Assembly (NCBI GenBank): GCA_004558305.1
Contig: SFDG01000035.1
Location: 1 to 39,179 of the forward strand
Origin: Phocaeicola plebeius
GTDB lineage: Bacteria; Bacteroidota; Bacteroidia; Bacteroidales; Bacteroidaceae
Direction: 5' to 3'
Length of the DNA: 39,179 nt
Shown here: positions 32,260 through 39,179 of the stretch, in pieces
How the letters are laid out: each line of letters opens with the position of its first letter
Position numbering within the stretch: position 1 is the first letter of the stretch
The notes under the pieces: model-generated
The model's database searches: none
What the model was told of the DNA's origin: nothing
What the model saw: the letters and a program-made list of their open reading frames with translations, nothing else
Position numbers and translations under genes: made by a program

Positions 32260-32391
32260 ACCCTCCTTTTCCTGTCCTGTCAGGATTTTCCACCAAGCAT
32301 CCTGTACTTAATTTATACGCACTATAAATAGTGCAGCCTCCTCTTTTTTCTCAATTTAGCCCTCCGTTCCCTGAAAACGCCCTTCGGCTTT

Positions 32392-32410
32392 GGCCCTTTT
32401 TGGTCCCTCG
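32392..32410. repeat. 19-bp direct repeat, left copy
   Basis: GGCCCTTTTTGGTCCCTCG here matches 32565-32583 with two mismatches, 173 bases apart. Its second half, GGTCCCTCG, occurs once more at 32586-32594, right after the second copy. Confidence 0.6.
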
Positions 32411-32428
32411 TCTGCAAAAATCGATACT

Positions 32429-32456
32429 TATCTCATTGATTTATAGCTATCTCATT
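32429..32456. repeat. TATCTCATT direct repeat pair
   Basis: TATCTCATT occurs at 32429-32437 and again at 32448-32456, a 19-base period that puts both on nearly the same helix face. This could be a protein-binding pair. No promoter is recognisable next to it. Confidence 0.35.
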
Positions 32457-32564
32457 TTTCGGATTCAGTTATCGACGCGGCTACAGAACAAAAAGAAATC
32501 ATCGTTTTAAGGTATTCTGGGAGGGGTGGCATTCTGAAAGTGTTCGGAAAAAGCATAAAAAACA

Positions 32565-32594
32565 GGCCCTTTCTCGTCCCTCGTAGGTCCCTCG
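32565..32594. repeat. 19-bp direct repeat, right copy plus GGTCCCTCG
   Basis: Copy two of the 19-bp repeat (32565-32583) is followed two bases later by a third GGTCCCTCG (32586-32594). The three GTCCCTCG cores have the same orientation. Confidence 0.6.
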
Positions 32595-32845
32595 GTTTTA
32601 ACATTTCGGGGAAAGGAGACTTGTAGCTATGGCTTTTCCTATACCAAGTAAAAGCTTCGTGCAACTTGTCAATAATTATTATGGATGCAAACGTGTCGGA
32701 TTGTCCGGATATGATGATTCGGATGAAAGCGAAAAGTCATAGAACTATAGCTCGCTGGAAGTCTACCCTCTTGTATTTGTTCTGTTTATGAAGATTTTTT
32801 CTGAAGAAACGAACAATCGCTTGCCTTTTATGACTTCTTTTGGTC

Positions 32846-32872
32846 ATTCCATAATTGAATCCATTGTGGAAT
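32846..32872. other. Hairpin upstream of the sigma factor gene
   Basis: ATTCCATAAT (32846-32855) and ATTGTGGAAT (32863-32872) pair over 10 positions with one G-U and a 7-base loop. It lies 93 bases before the sigma factor start. It may be an operator palindrome or a leader structure; there is no T tract. Confidence 0.4.
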
Positions 32873-32964
32873 CCCTCCTAAGACGAACACTTTGTAAAGA
32901 CAAATACTTCTCATAGGGACAGTGGCAGACAGGATTCGACCATTAACCTAAATCAAAAAACATC

Positions 32965-33516
32965 ATGGAAAAAGAATCGATTATCCGACAGTTCTTCTCC
33001 GAAGAAAGAGACCAAAAAATCAGTACAGCGTTTTTTAAGCTCATCGATGACCAGCTGTGGCAATGCATCTATGAAGTGGGAATTCCTCCTGGAGAACAAG
33101 ATGACTTTCACAGTGACATCTGTGAGAAACTGCTCAGAATGAAACCGAAACTTTACGAGTATAGAGGGAGTAACCATTTTGACGGATGGCTGTATACGGT
33201 TGTCAGGAACACCTATTACCATCAAGTCCGAGACAAAAAGCACTGGGACATGGTCATGATAGAAGGCTATCACGATATACCAGAGGAAGACCCAGACCCC
33301 TACGAAAAAGAACGAATCGAGGAACTCCTGCATGAGGGAATCAATCAGTTGAGCGAAGCGCATCGCTCCACTCTCCTAAAGCATTATTGGGAACAGAAAA
33401 AAGCAGCTGACATCTGCCAGGAACAGAACATCCGGCGCAGCACGATGTACAAACGCTTGGATACGGCCCAAGACCTACTCCGCGAGTATTTGCTCAAGAA
33501 ACACGACTTTGACTGA
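32965..33516 (+). CDS. Sigma-70 family (ECF-like) RNA polymerase sigma factor
   Basis: This 183-residue protein has a region 2 with FDGWLYTVVRNTYYHQVRDKK (~residues 72-92), the conserved Trp-Leu/Arg-Asn core of ECF sigma factors. Region 4 (~125-178) has LSEAHRSTLLKHYWEQKKAADI and a helix-turn-helix with RRSTMYKRLDTAQDLL. An acidic linker, EEDPDPYEKE, joins them. In Bacteroides such factors are usually followed by a FecR-type anti-sigma and a SusC/D pair, but here none follows, so it is an orphan. Downstream come a long hairpin and a phosphatase gene. The regulon is unknown. No clear promoter is seen in the AT-rich upstream region. Confidence 0.85.
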   Translation: MEKESIIRQFFSEERDQKISTAFFKLIDDQLWQCIYEVGIPPGEQDDFHSDICEKLLRMKPKLYEYRGSNHFDGWLYTVVRNTYYHQVRDKKHWDMVMIEGYHDIPEEDPDPYEKERIEELLHEGINQLSEAHRSTLLKHYWEQKKAADICQEQNIRRSTMYKRLDTAQDLLREYLLKKHDFD

Positions 33517-33540
33517 CCGCCAAGGCGAACACCCTGCTTA

Positions 33541-33620
33541 GAGACGCAAAGGGATGGAGGGTTCTGACAGCCCGCTTGGCCATTTCACCAGTGCTTCCTG
33601 CTACTTTGCGTCTCCGTTTT
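33541..33620. terminator. Long inverted repeat after the sigma factor gene
   Basis: GAGACGCAAAG (33541-33551) and CTTTGCGTCTC (33604-33614) form a perfect 11-bp stem with a 52-base loop that contains a smaller GCC/GGC hairpin. It is followed by CGTTTTCTT. It starts 25 bases past the sigma factor stop and is the third structure of this long-arm type in the window. Confidence 0.65.
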
Positions 33621-33716
33621 CTTGACCTTCCGAATAAAAACCGGAAAGTTATGGGAAAAACCAAAAGATATTTCCTATCTTTACATCCGTAACAATCGCT
33701 ATCATTATAATAAGGT

Positions 33717-34223
33717 ATGGACTCATTATTGGAAGAATTGCGGCAAAAGCCGAAGAAACACATTCTCTTTGTCTGCCTCGGCAATATTTGCCGCTCGTCG
33801 GCAGCAGAAACCGTCATGAATGCCCTCGTGCGGAAAGCAGGGAGGGAGAACGAATTCATCAACGATTCGGCTGGACTGATCAGCTATCACCAAGGTGAGC
33901 TGGCCGACCCCAGGATGAGGGCACATGCTGCGAGGAGAGGCTATGACATTACGCACCGCTCGCGCCCTGTGCGGACCCTGGATTTCTTCGACTTCGACCT
34001 GATTGTCGGCATGGACGACCGGAACATCGATGCCCTGCACGAGAAGGCTCCCAGTCCCGAAGCAGAACGGAAGATTGTCCGCATGACCGACTTCTGCCAG
34101 CTGAAGATGGCCGACTGTGTCCCCGATCCCTATTACGGCGGTGCACAGGGTTTCGAGAACGTACTCGACCTGCTGGAAGATGCCTGCCAGGGATTGCTCC
34201 AACGACTGACTACCTCACTTTAA
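33717..34223 (+). CDS. Low-molecular-weight protein-tyrosine phosphatase
   Basis: This 168-residue protein has the P-loop CLGNICRSS, with nucleophile C20 and R26 (CX5R), and the general acid D137 in PDPYYGG. It also has the Ser-Ala-Gly strand (INDSAGLISYHQGELADPR), so a complete active site is present. LMW-PTPs dephosphorylate phosphotyrosine. In capsule loci the Wzb type resets the Wzc kinase. This gene lies ~11 kb from the Wzc-like gene and is next to a GH110 gene instead, so the link is speculative. The start follows an AT-rich leader containing TATCTTTA (33676-33683), a near match to the -7 element. Confidence 0.92.
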   Translation: MDSLLEELRQKPKKHILFVCLGNICRSSAAETVMNALVRKAGRENEFINDSAGLISYHQGELADPRMRAHAARRGYDITHRSRPVRTLDFFDFDLIVGMDDRNIDALHEKAPSPEAERKIVRMTDFCQLKMADCVPDPYYGGAQGFENVLDLLEDACQGLLQRLTTSL

Positions 34224-34235
34224 TATAGATTTACC

Positions 34236-36020
34236 ATGAAAAAGACAATGACATGTTGGCTGGCCCTGCTCCTGATAGGCTTGTGTCCGGCCCTACAGGC
34301 CCAGAAGGTCTACGAAGCAGCCCGCTTCGGACTGAAGGCCGACAGCAAGAAAAATGCGGCCCCGTTGGTGCAGAAGATGCTCGACCGCATCCAAGCCGAG
34401 GTGACTCCTGAAGAAGAAGTCATCATCCGTTTCGAAGAAGGACAATATGAGTTCCACGAAAAAGGAGCGGCCATCCGTACGTATTACATCTCGAACCACG
34501 ACCAGACCCTCCCCAAGAAAGTGGGCATTTCCCTGGAGGGCTGGAAGAACCTGACCCTCGACGGACAGGGAGCCCGTTTCGTGTTCCACGGGCGGATGCT
34601 TCCCCTTTCCCTGCTCCGCTCAGAGAACTGCCAGCTGCAGAATTTCAGCATCGACTTCGCCACACCCCATATCGCACAGGTAACGGTGGTAGAGAATGAC
34701 CCGCAGAAAGGCATCACCTTCGAACCGGCCCCGTGGGTGAATTACCGCATTACCAAAGATTCCATCTTCGAGACATACGGCGAAGGATGGACCCTGCAAC
34801 AGGGATGGGGCATCACTTTCGACGGCAAGACCCGTCACGTGGTCTACCGCACCAGCGATATCGCTTGCCCGACGAAAGGGGCCATGCAGGTCGGCGAACG
34901 GCGCATCCTGGCTCCCCGCTGGAAGGACAGCCGCTTGGTTCCCGGTACGGTGGTAGCCATGCGGGGATGGGCCCGACCGGCTCCCGGCATCTTCCTCAGC
35001 CATGACAAGAATACTACCTTAGAGAATGTAAAAGTACATTATGCCGAAGGCATGGGACTCCTGGCACAACTCTGCGAAGACATTACCCTGGAACGTTTCG
35101 GGGTCTGCCTGAAAGGCGACAACGATCCCCGTTACTTCACGACGCAGGCCGATGCCACCCATTTCTCCGGTTGCAAGGGAAAAATCGTATCGTGCAACGG
35201 CCTGTATGAAGGCATGATGGACGATGCCATCAATGTCCACGGCACCTATCTGAAGGTGGTGCGCCGGGTGGATGACCACACCTTGATCGGGCGGTACATG
35301 CACGACCAGTCGTGGGGATTCGAGTGGGGCCGTCCGGGCGACACCGTCCAGTTCGTCCGTTCAAAGACCATGGAACTGGCTGGAAGTACGAACACCATTG
35401 CGACAATCCGTCCCCACGGGCAGGAGGAGATGGACGGAGTGCGCGAGTTCCTCATCACCTTCACCGATCCCGTCGACGCTGCCATCCAGGAACAAGAGAA
35501 ATTCGGTATCGAGAACCTGACCTGGACGCCCGAAGTGGTCTTTGCCGGTAACACCATCCGCAACAACCGTGCCCGCGGCGCCTTGTTCAGTACCCCAAAG
35601 AAAACCATCGTGGAAGACAATCTGTTCGACCACACATCGGGCACGGCCATCCTGCTCTGTGGCGACTGCAACGGCTGGTACGAAACCGGTGCCTGCCGGA
35701 ATGTCATCATCCGCAAGAACCGCTTCGTCAATGCGCTGACCAATCTGTTCCAGTTCACCAACGCCGTGATTTCCATCTATCCGGAGATTCCCGACCTGCA
35801 GCACCAGCAGCAGTATTTCCACGGCGGCAAGGACGGCGGCATCGTCATCGAGGAAAACGAATTCGAGATGTTCGACGCACCGGTATTGTACGCCAAGTCG
35901 GTCGACGGCCTGGTGTTCCGCCGCAATGTCATCAAGACCAACCAGGAGTTCAAGCCCTTCCACCCCAACCGGCAACGCTTCTGGCTGGAGCGGGTGACCA
36001 ATGTGGAAATCGCCGAATAG
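34236..36020 (+). CDS. Alpha-1,3-galactosidase, GH110 family
   Basis: This 594-residue protein has a signal peptide (cleavage at LQA-Q) and a right-handed parallel beta-helix body with repeated short strands (NLTLDGQGARFVF, NTTLENVKVHYAEGMG, NVIIRKNRFVN). The block YEGMMDDAINVHGTYLKV, with its paired Asp residues, is characteristic of GH110. This family of inverting exo-alpha-1,3-galactosidases (GlaA/GlaB of Bacteroides) removes terminal galactose from blood-group B and related glycans. Length is as expected. It lies 12 bases after the phosphatase gene, probably on the same transcript, with no SusC/D nearby. It converges on luxS with only four bases between the stops. Whether it is GlaA or GlaB type cannot be told. 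Confidence 0.87.
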   Translation: MKKTMTCWLALLLIGLCPALQAQKVYEAARFGLKADSKKNAAPLVQKMLDRIQAEVTPEEEVIIRFEEGQYEFHEKGAAIRTYYISNHDQTLPKKVGISLEGWKNLTLDGQGARFVFHGRMLPLSLLRSENCQLQNFSIDFATPHIAQVTVVENDPQKGITFEPAPWVNYRITKDSIFETYGEGWTLQQGWGITFDGKTRHVVYRTSDIACPTKGAMQVGERRILAPRWKDSRLVPGTVVAMRGWARPAPGIFLSHDKNTTLENVKVHYAEGMGLLAQLCEDITLERFGVCLKGDNDPRYFTTQADATHFSGCKGKIVSCNGLYEGMMDDAINVHGTYLKVVRRVDDHTLIGRYMHDQSWGFEWGRPGDTVQFVRSKTMELAGSTNTIATIRPHGQEEMDGVREFLITFTDPVDAAIQEQEKFGIENLTWTPEVVFAGNTIRNNRARGALFSTPKKTIVEDNLFDHTSGTAILLCGDCNGWYETGACRNVIIRKNRFVNALTNLFQFTNAVISIYPEIPDLQHQQQYFHGGKDGGIVIEENEFEMFDAPVLYAKSVDGLVFRRNVIKTNQEFKPFHPNRQRFWLERVTNVEIAE

Positions 36021-36024
36021 CGGT

Positions 36025-36504
36025 TTACTGCGGATAGGTCAGGTTAGCCTCTGTTGCCGTTTCCAGTACCTCGTGCAGGTACTTGGCGGCTTCCCATCGT
36101 GCCATCGGCAAGTTCATCAGCAAGTAATTGCCACAGTCCTTTGCCGAGGCACCGGGGATTTCCCCCTCATAGCCGGCAATGAAACGGAAGGTCTCGATCA
36201 TCAGCGGCAGGATGTCGCGCGAGGTCAGGTCGCCCTTCACTAACAGGTAATTGCCGGTCAGGCAGCCCATCGGGCCCCAATAGATGATGCGGTCGGCCCA
36301 CACGGGATGGTTGCGCAGGAACGTGGCAGCCAGGTGCTCGATGGTATGGAGGACCGGCGGATTCAAGGCCGGTTCGCGGTTCGGCTCCTTCATGCGGATG
36401 TCGAAGGTCGTAATGGTTTCGTTGCCCACCTGGTCCTGGCGGGAAACATAGATGCCGCGCAACAGGCGGATATGGTCGATGGTAAAGCTGGGTATTTTCT
36501 TCAT
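36025..36504 (-). CDS. luxS: S-ribosylhomocysteine lyase
   Basis: This 159-residue protein has the LuxS metal site H53-TIE-H57 in LHTIEHLAA and C124 in SAKDCGNY, plus the catalytic C81 in GPMGCLTGNY. LuxS splits S-ribosylhomocysteine to homocysteine and DPD, the precursor of AI-2, in the activated methyl cycle. Length is typical. It lies 43 bases downstream of mtnN, which makes its substrate, on the same strand. Its stop is four bases from the GH110 stop, with no separate terminator in the gap, so transcripts from both sides may overlap. Confidence 0.97.
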   Translation of the reverse strand: MKKIPSFTIDHIRLLRGIYVSRQDQVGNETITTFDIRMKEPNREPALNPPVLHTIEHLAATFLRNHPVWADRIIYWGPMGCLTGNYLLVKGDLTSRDILPLMIETFRFIAGYEGEIPGASAKDCGNYLLMNLPMARWEAAKYLHEVLETATEANLTYPQ

Positions 36505-36547
36505 GATTTCCTTATTTTTTTGTCCAACAGTTCACTCATGCGTGGGG

Positions 36548-37252
36548 TTACAGTTCGGTGGGGAATTCCTCCAGTATCTTCCGGGTCACACGGAACGAGC
36601 GGTGGGCCAGTTCGCCCCAGAAATCCGTGTACTGCTGGAAGCGCAGCTTGTCATCGCCCGGCGCGTCACTGATGATGCGGATGCTGACGAACGGTACCTT
36701 ATATATATAGCACACCTGGGCGATGGCCCCCGATTCCATATCTACTGCCATGCCTTCGCGGATGTGGCTCTTGATGTATTCCACCTGCCCGGGGTCTTCG
36801 ATGAACTGGTCGCCCGAAGTGATGGTGCCCAGCCACATCTTGCCTTCCTCCATATAATGAGGGCGGAAAGCGGCGCTCCACAAGGCCGGTGCCGCGTCAA
36901 AGTAGTTCGGGCATCCCTGCACCTGACCGAATCCGTTGCCCGGTCCGCAGTTGACATCGTGATAGATGACCCGTTCGCCGACCACCACGTCCATCACACG
37001 GATGCAGGAGTCGATGGAGCCGGCCACTCCGGTATTGATGATGCAGTCGGGATGATACCGGCGGATCAGTTCCACCGTCCCCATGGCGGCATTCACCTTT
37101 CCGATGCCGCACTGCGTCAGGATGATTTCGTTGCCGCCCATCGAACCTTCTACGTACTTGAACGGGAACTCCTCCCGTTCGGTCTTGTTTTCCAAAAGCT
37201 TCGCCAGCTGCTCGTGTTCTACCGACAGGGCGACGATGATTCCTATTTTCAT
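36548..37252 (-). CDS. mtnN: 5'-methylthioadenosine/S-adenosylhomocysteine nucleosidase
   Basis: I place the start at 37252 (MKIGIIVALSVEHEQL), which puts the catalytic Glu at residue 12 as in the E. coli enzyme. The ATG at 37288 would add 12 residues and overlap the promoter element. The 234-residue product has the family core GIGKVNAA, INTGVAGS, VDMESGAIAQVC (ribose-binding Met-Glu) and IRIISDAPG with the catalytic Asp. It removes adenine from SAH and MTA, giving S-ribosylhomocysteine for LuxS, whose gene follows. A minus-strand TAACTTTG element lies at 37276-37283, 23 bases upstream. Confidence 0.95.
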   Translation of the reverse strand: MKIGIIVALSVEHEQLAKLLENKTEREEFPFKYVEGSMGGNEIILTQCGIGKVNAAMGTVELIRRYHPDCIINTGVAGSIDSCIRVMDVVVGERVIYHDVNCGPGNGFGQVQGCPNYFDAAPALWSAAFRPHYMEEGKMWLGTITSGDQFIEDPGQVEYIKSHIREGMAVDMESGAIAQVCYIYKVPFVSIRIISDAPGDDKLRFQQYTDFWGELAHRSFRVTRKILEEFPTEL

Positions 37253-37275
37253 GCTAAAAAGTTTTATTTCGCAGG

Positions 37276-37283
37276 CAAAGTTA
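37276..37283 (-). promoter_or_regulatory. Bacteroidales -7 element for mtnN-luxS
   Basis: The minus strand reads TAACTTTG, matching TAnnTTTG, 23 bases before the mtnN ATG. It is divergent from the element at 37307-37314. The -33 position is not well matched. Confidence 0.6.
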
Positions 37284-37306
37284 CGCAATTTACGTCAGAG
37301 AAATCG

Positions 37307-37314
37307 TATCTTTG
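37307..37314 (+). promoter_or_regulatory. Bacteroidales -7 element for the YfhO-family gene
   Basis: TATCTTTG matches TAnnTTTG exactly and lies 41 bases before the ATG at 37356. Its spacing from the minus-strand element means the two promoters overlap in their upstream regions. Confidence 0.6.
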
Positions 37315-37355
37315 CCGTCCAAAATAGAATAACCCATTAAAAACTCCTCAGCGAC

Positions 37356-39179
37356 ATGAATCTACTGAAGAAACTTCTTCCCGATGCTGTGGCGGTCCTG
37401 CTGTTCGCCCTCATCTCGTTTGCCTACTTCTTCCCGGCCGATACGGAAGGCCGCGTACTGGCGCAGCACGATGCCGTGGCAGGTATCGGTGCCGGCAAGG
37501 AAGCCAAGGACTACTACGAACGTACGGGCGAATCCACCCGCTGGACCAATGCCCTGTTCGGCGGCATGCCCACCTACCAGCTGGCTCCGAGCTATCCGTC
37601 GAGCAATACGCTCGGCATCGTGCAGGCGGTCTACCGCCTGTTCCTGCCTACCTACGTTGGCTATGTCTTCATCTTCCTGCTGGGCTTCTACCTGCTGCTC
37701 CGTGCCTTCGACTTCCGCGTCTGGCTGGCGGCACTGGGAGCCATCATCTGGGCCTTCTCGTCCTATTTCTTCATCATCATTGCCGCCGGACACATCTGGA
37801 AGGTGGTCACCCTGGCCTATATCCCGCCCACCATTGCCGGTCTGGTGCTGGTCTACCGGGGCCGTTACCTGGCCGGCGCACTGGTCACAGCTCTTTTTGT
37901 GGCCCTGCAGATTGCGGCCAACCATGCGCAGATGAGCTATTATTTCCTGTTTGTCATGCTGTTCATGGCCCTTGCCTTCGGGGTCACCGCCTGTCGCGAA
38001 CACCGTCTGCCTGCCTTCTTCCGGGCTTCCACCGTACTGGTGGCCGCGGCCTTGGTGGGCGTGTGCATCAATCTCTCGAACCTCTACCACACGTACCAGT
38101 ACAGCAAGGAAAGCATGCGTGGCAAGAGCGAGCTGGTGAAGGCAGATGCCGCCAACCAGACCGGCAGCGGACTGGAACGCGACTACATCACGCAGTGGAG
38201 CTACGGCATCGGTGAGACCTTCTCGCTGCTGGTGCCCAACGTGAAGGGAGGGGCTTCGGTGCCCCTGGCGAAGAACGAGACGGGCATGGCGAAAGCCGAC
38301 CCGGCCTACTTCGGCCTCTACCAGCAGTTGGGCCAGTACTGGGGCGAACAGCCGGGCACGTCCGGACCCGTCTATGTCGGGGCATTCGTCCTCTTCCTCT
38401 TCGTGCTGGGCTGCTTCGTGGTGCACGGTCCCTTGAAATGGGCCTTGCTGGGAGGCACCCTGTTCTCCATCCTCCTTTCGTGGGGCAAGAACTTCATGCC
38501 GCTCACCGACCTGTTCATCGACTATATGCCCCTCTACAACAAGTTCCGCGCCGTATCGTCCATCCTGGTCATCGCCGAATTCACGATTCCCCTGCTGGCC
38601 GTCATGGCCCTGAAGGAAGTCATCGAACGGCCTTCCCTGCTCCGGGAACACGCCAGGGCCTTCTATGCCAGCCTGGGACTGACCGGCGGCGTGGCCCTGC
38701 TCTTTGCCGTCCTGCCGACCCTCTTCTTCCCCTCCTATATTTCTTCGATGGAGATGAATGCCCTGCAGAACGTCCTTCCTGCCGACCGGCTGGCTCCCAT
38801 CGTGGTGAACCTCACCGCCGTGCGCGAGGCCATTTTCACGGCCGATGCCTGGCGCAGCCTGGTCGTTATCCTGATTGGTGTGGCCCTGCTGTACGCCTAT
38901 ACCCTCGGCAAGCTGAAGGCGAACCTGACCGTCGGACTGCTGGCCCTGCTTTGTCTGGTGGATATGTGGGGTGTGAACAAGCGCTACCTCTACGATGCCC
39001 AGTTTGTCAGCAGGGGAACGGAGATGCAGCCGTTCGTGAAGCCTTCCGAGACCGACCGGGTCATTCTGGAAGACAAGGCACTGGACTACCGGGTGCTGAA
39101 CCTCTCGACCAACACGTTCAACGAGAACAACACATCCTACTGGCACAAGAGCATCGGCGGGTATCATGCCGCCAAGCTG
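37356..39179 (+). CDS. YfhO-family polytopic membrane protein (partial, 3' end cut)
   Basis: An open frame from the ATG at 37356 runs to the window edge with no stop (608 codons). The protein starts MNLLKKLLPDAVAVLLFALI and has many membrane segments separated by short loops. An early periplasmic loop has AQHDAVAGIGAGKEAKDYY and TRWTNALFGGMPTYQL. A large soluble segment begins near residue 550 (GTEMQPFVKPSE). This matches Bacteroidota proteins annotated as YfhO family, which resemble polytopic GT-C-like glycosyltransferases. Function in Bacteroides is unknown to me; in Firmicutes YfhO is linked to lipoteichoic acid glycosylation. It is divergent from mtnN-luxS. Confidence 0.85.
   Translation, partial: MNLLKKLLPDAVAVLLFALISFAYFFPADTEGRVLAQHDAVAGIGAGKEAKDYYERTGESTRWTNALFGGMPTYQLAPSYPSSNTLGIVQAVYRLFLPTYVGYVFIFLLGFYLLLRAFDFRVWLAALGAIIWAFSSYFFIIIAAGHIWKVVTLAYIPPTIAGLVLVYRGRYLAGALVTALFVALQIAANHAQMSYYFLFVMLFMALAFGVTACREHRLPAFFRASTVLVAAALVGVCINLSNLYHTYQYSKESMRGKSELVKADAANQTGSGLERDYITQWSYGIGETFSLLVPNVKGGASVPLAKNETGMAKADPAYFGLYQQLGQYWGEQPGTSGPVYVGAFVLFLFVLGCFVVHGPLKWALLGGTLFSILLSWGKNFMPLTDLFIDYMPLYNKFRAVSSILVIAEFTIPLLAVMALKEVIERPSLLREHARAFYASLGLTGGVALLFAVLPTLFFPSYISSMEMNALQNVLPADRLAPIVVNLTAVREAIFTADAWRSLVVILIGVALLYAYTLGKLKANLTVGLLALLCLVDMWGVNKRYLYDAQFVSRGTEMQPFVKPSETDRVILEDKALDYRVLNLSTNTFNENNTSYWHKSIGGYHAAKL

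Larger units (their letters stand above)
32260..32964. other. Gene-poor 0.7-kb region
   Basis: No convincing coding sequence is present: the short open frames have no ribosome-binding context, no recognisable domain and different base composition from real genes. The region looks more AT-rich than its neighbours. It holds a pair of 19-bp direct repeats, a TATCTCATT pair and a 10-bp hairpin at 32846-32872. It could be a decayed insertion, an integration hotspot or the regulatory region of the sigma factor gene that follows. Confidence 0.6.

Noticed and set aside
32129..32311. A 60-codon plus-strand frame overlapping the dgt end
   Set aside because: It overlaps dgt out of frame and runs through the long hairpin.
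32452..32664. A 70-codon minus-strand frame in the gene-poor region
   Set aside because: No domain, no leader and it crosses the direct repeats; at most a fragment of something decayed.
37362..39167. A 601-codon minus-strand open frame opposite the YfhO-family gene
   Set aside because: It is Gly/Gln/His/Arg-rich without motifs; the plus strand gives a coherent polytopic membrane protein.

Overview
The window looks like chromosomal DNA from a member of the Bacteroidaceae (Bacteroides/Phocaeicola-like). The grounds are -7 elements of the form TAnnTTTG upstream of many genes, AT-rich leaders that mostly lack Shine-Dalgarno sequences, Cys-Asp-rich outer-membrane lipoproteins, a fused fucokinase/GDP-fucose pyrophosphorylase, a BT0820-like HAD protein, DUF4292 and YfhO-type membrane proteins. 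Most genes use G/C-rich third positions, so a comparatively GC-rich member of the family is likely; the species cannot be named from sequence alone. No tRNA, rRNA, CRISPR array, transposase or prophage gene was seen.

Layout, left to right. 58-3167: a large surface lipoprotein and a small winged-helix-like protein, each followed by a clean terminator. 3334-9284: an MsbA-type ABC exporter on the minus strand, divergent from four tightly packed plus-strand genes (LpxL-type acyltransferase, ArnT-like GT39, GtrA flippase, GtrB-like GT2). Together these look like lipid A/LPS completion and periplasmic sugar decoration. 9326-11173: a secreted fusion of a class-I gamma-glutamyl hydrolase and an M19 dipeptidase. 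11364-12968: ATP-type PEP carboxykinase. 13276-15630: two tandem NagA deacetylases.

15732-18678 (minus): an LES-type surface lipoprotein and two beta-rich outer-membrane proteins, one clearly of the YjbH family. They are divergent from 18932-26232 (plus), a polysaccharide export set: HAD protein, Wza-like export lipoprotein, Wzc-like tyrosine autokinase with a Tyr-Gly tail, YdcF-like protein and FKP. FKP converges with no gap on a minus-strand operon (26233-30760): dut, a TPR lipoprotein, a DUF4292 lipoprotein that looks LolB-like, and an EnvC-type amidase activator. dut is divergent from a dGTPase-type HD protein (30856-32187).

32188-32964 is gene-poor and holds a long hairpin and 19-bp direct repeats. 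It is followed by an orphan sigma-70 family factor, a low-molecular-weight tyrosine phosphatase and a GH110 alpha-1,3-galactosidase. The galactosidase converges on luxS-mtnN (methyl cycle/AI-2), which is divergent from a YfhO-family membrane protein cut off by the window end. The main theme is cell-envelope biogenesis. The strongest candidates for something under-described are the acyltransferase/GtrAB/ArnT-like module, the hydrolase fusion, the LolB-like operon and a set of long palindromic hairpins after gene ends.
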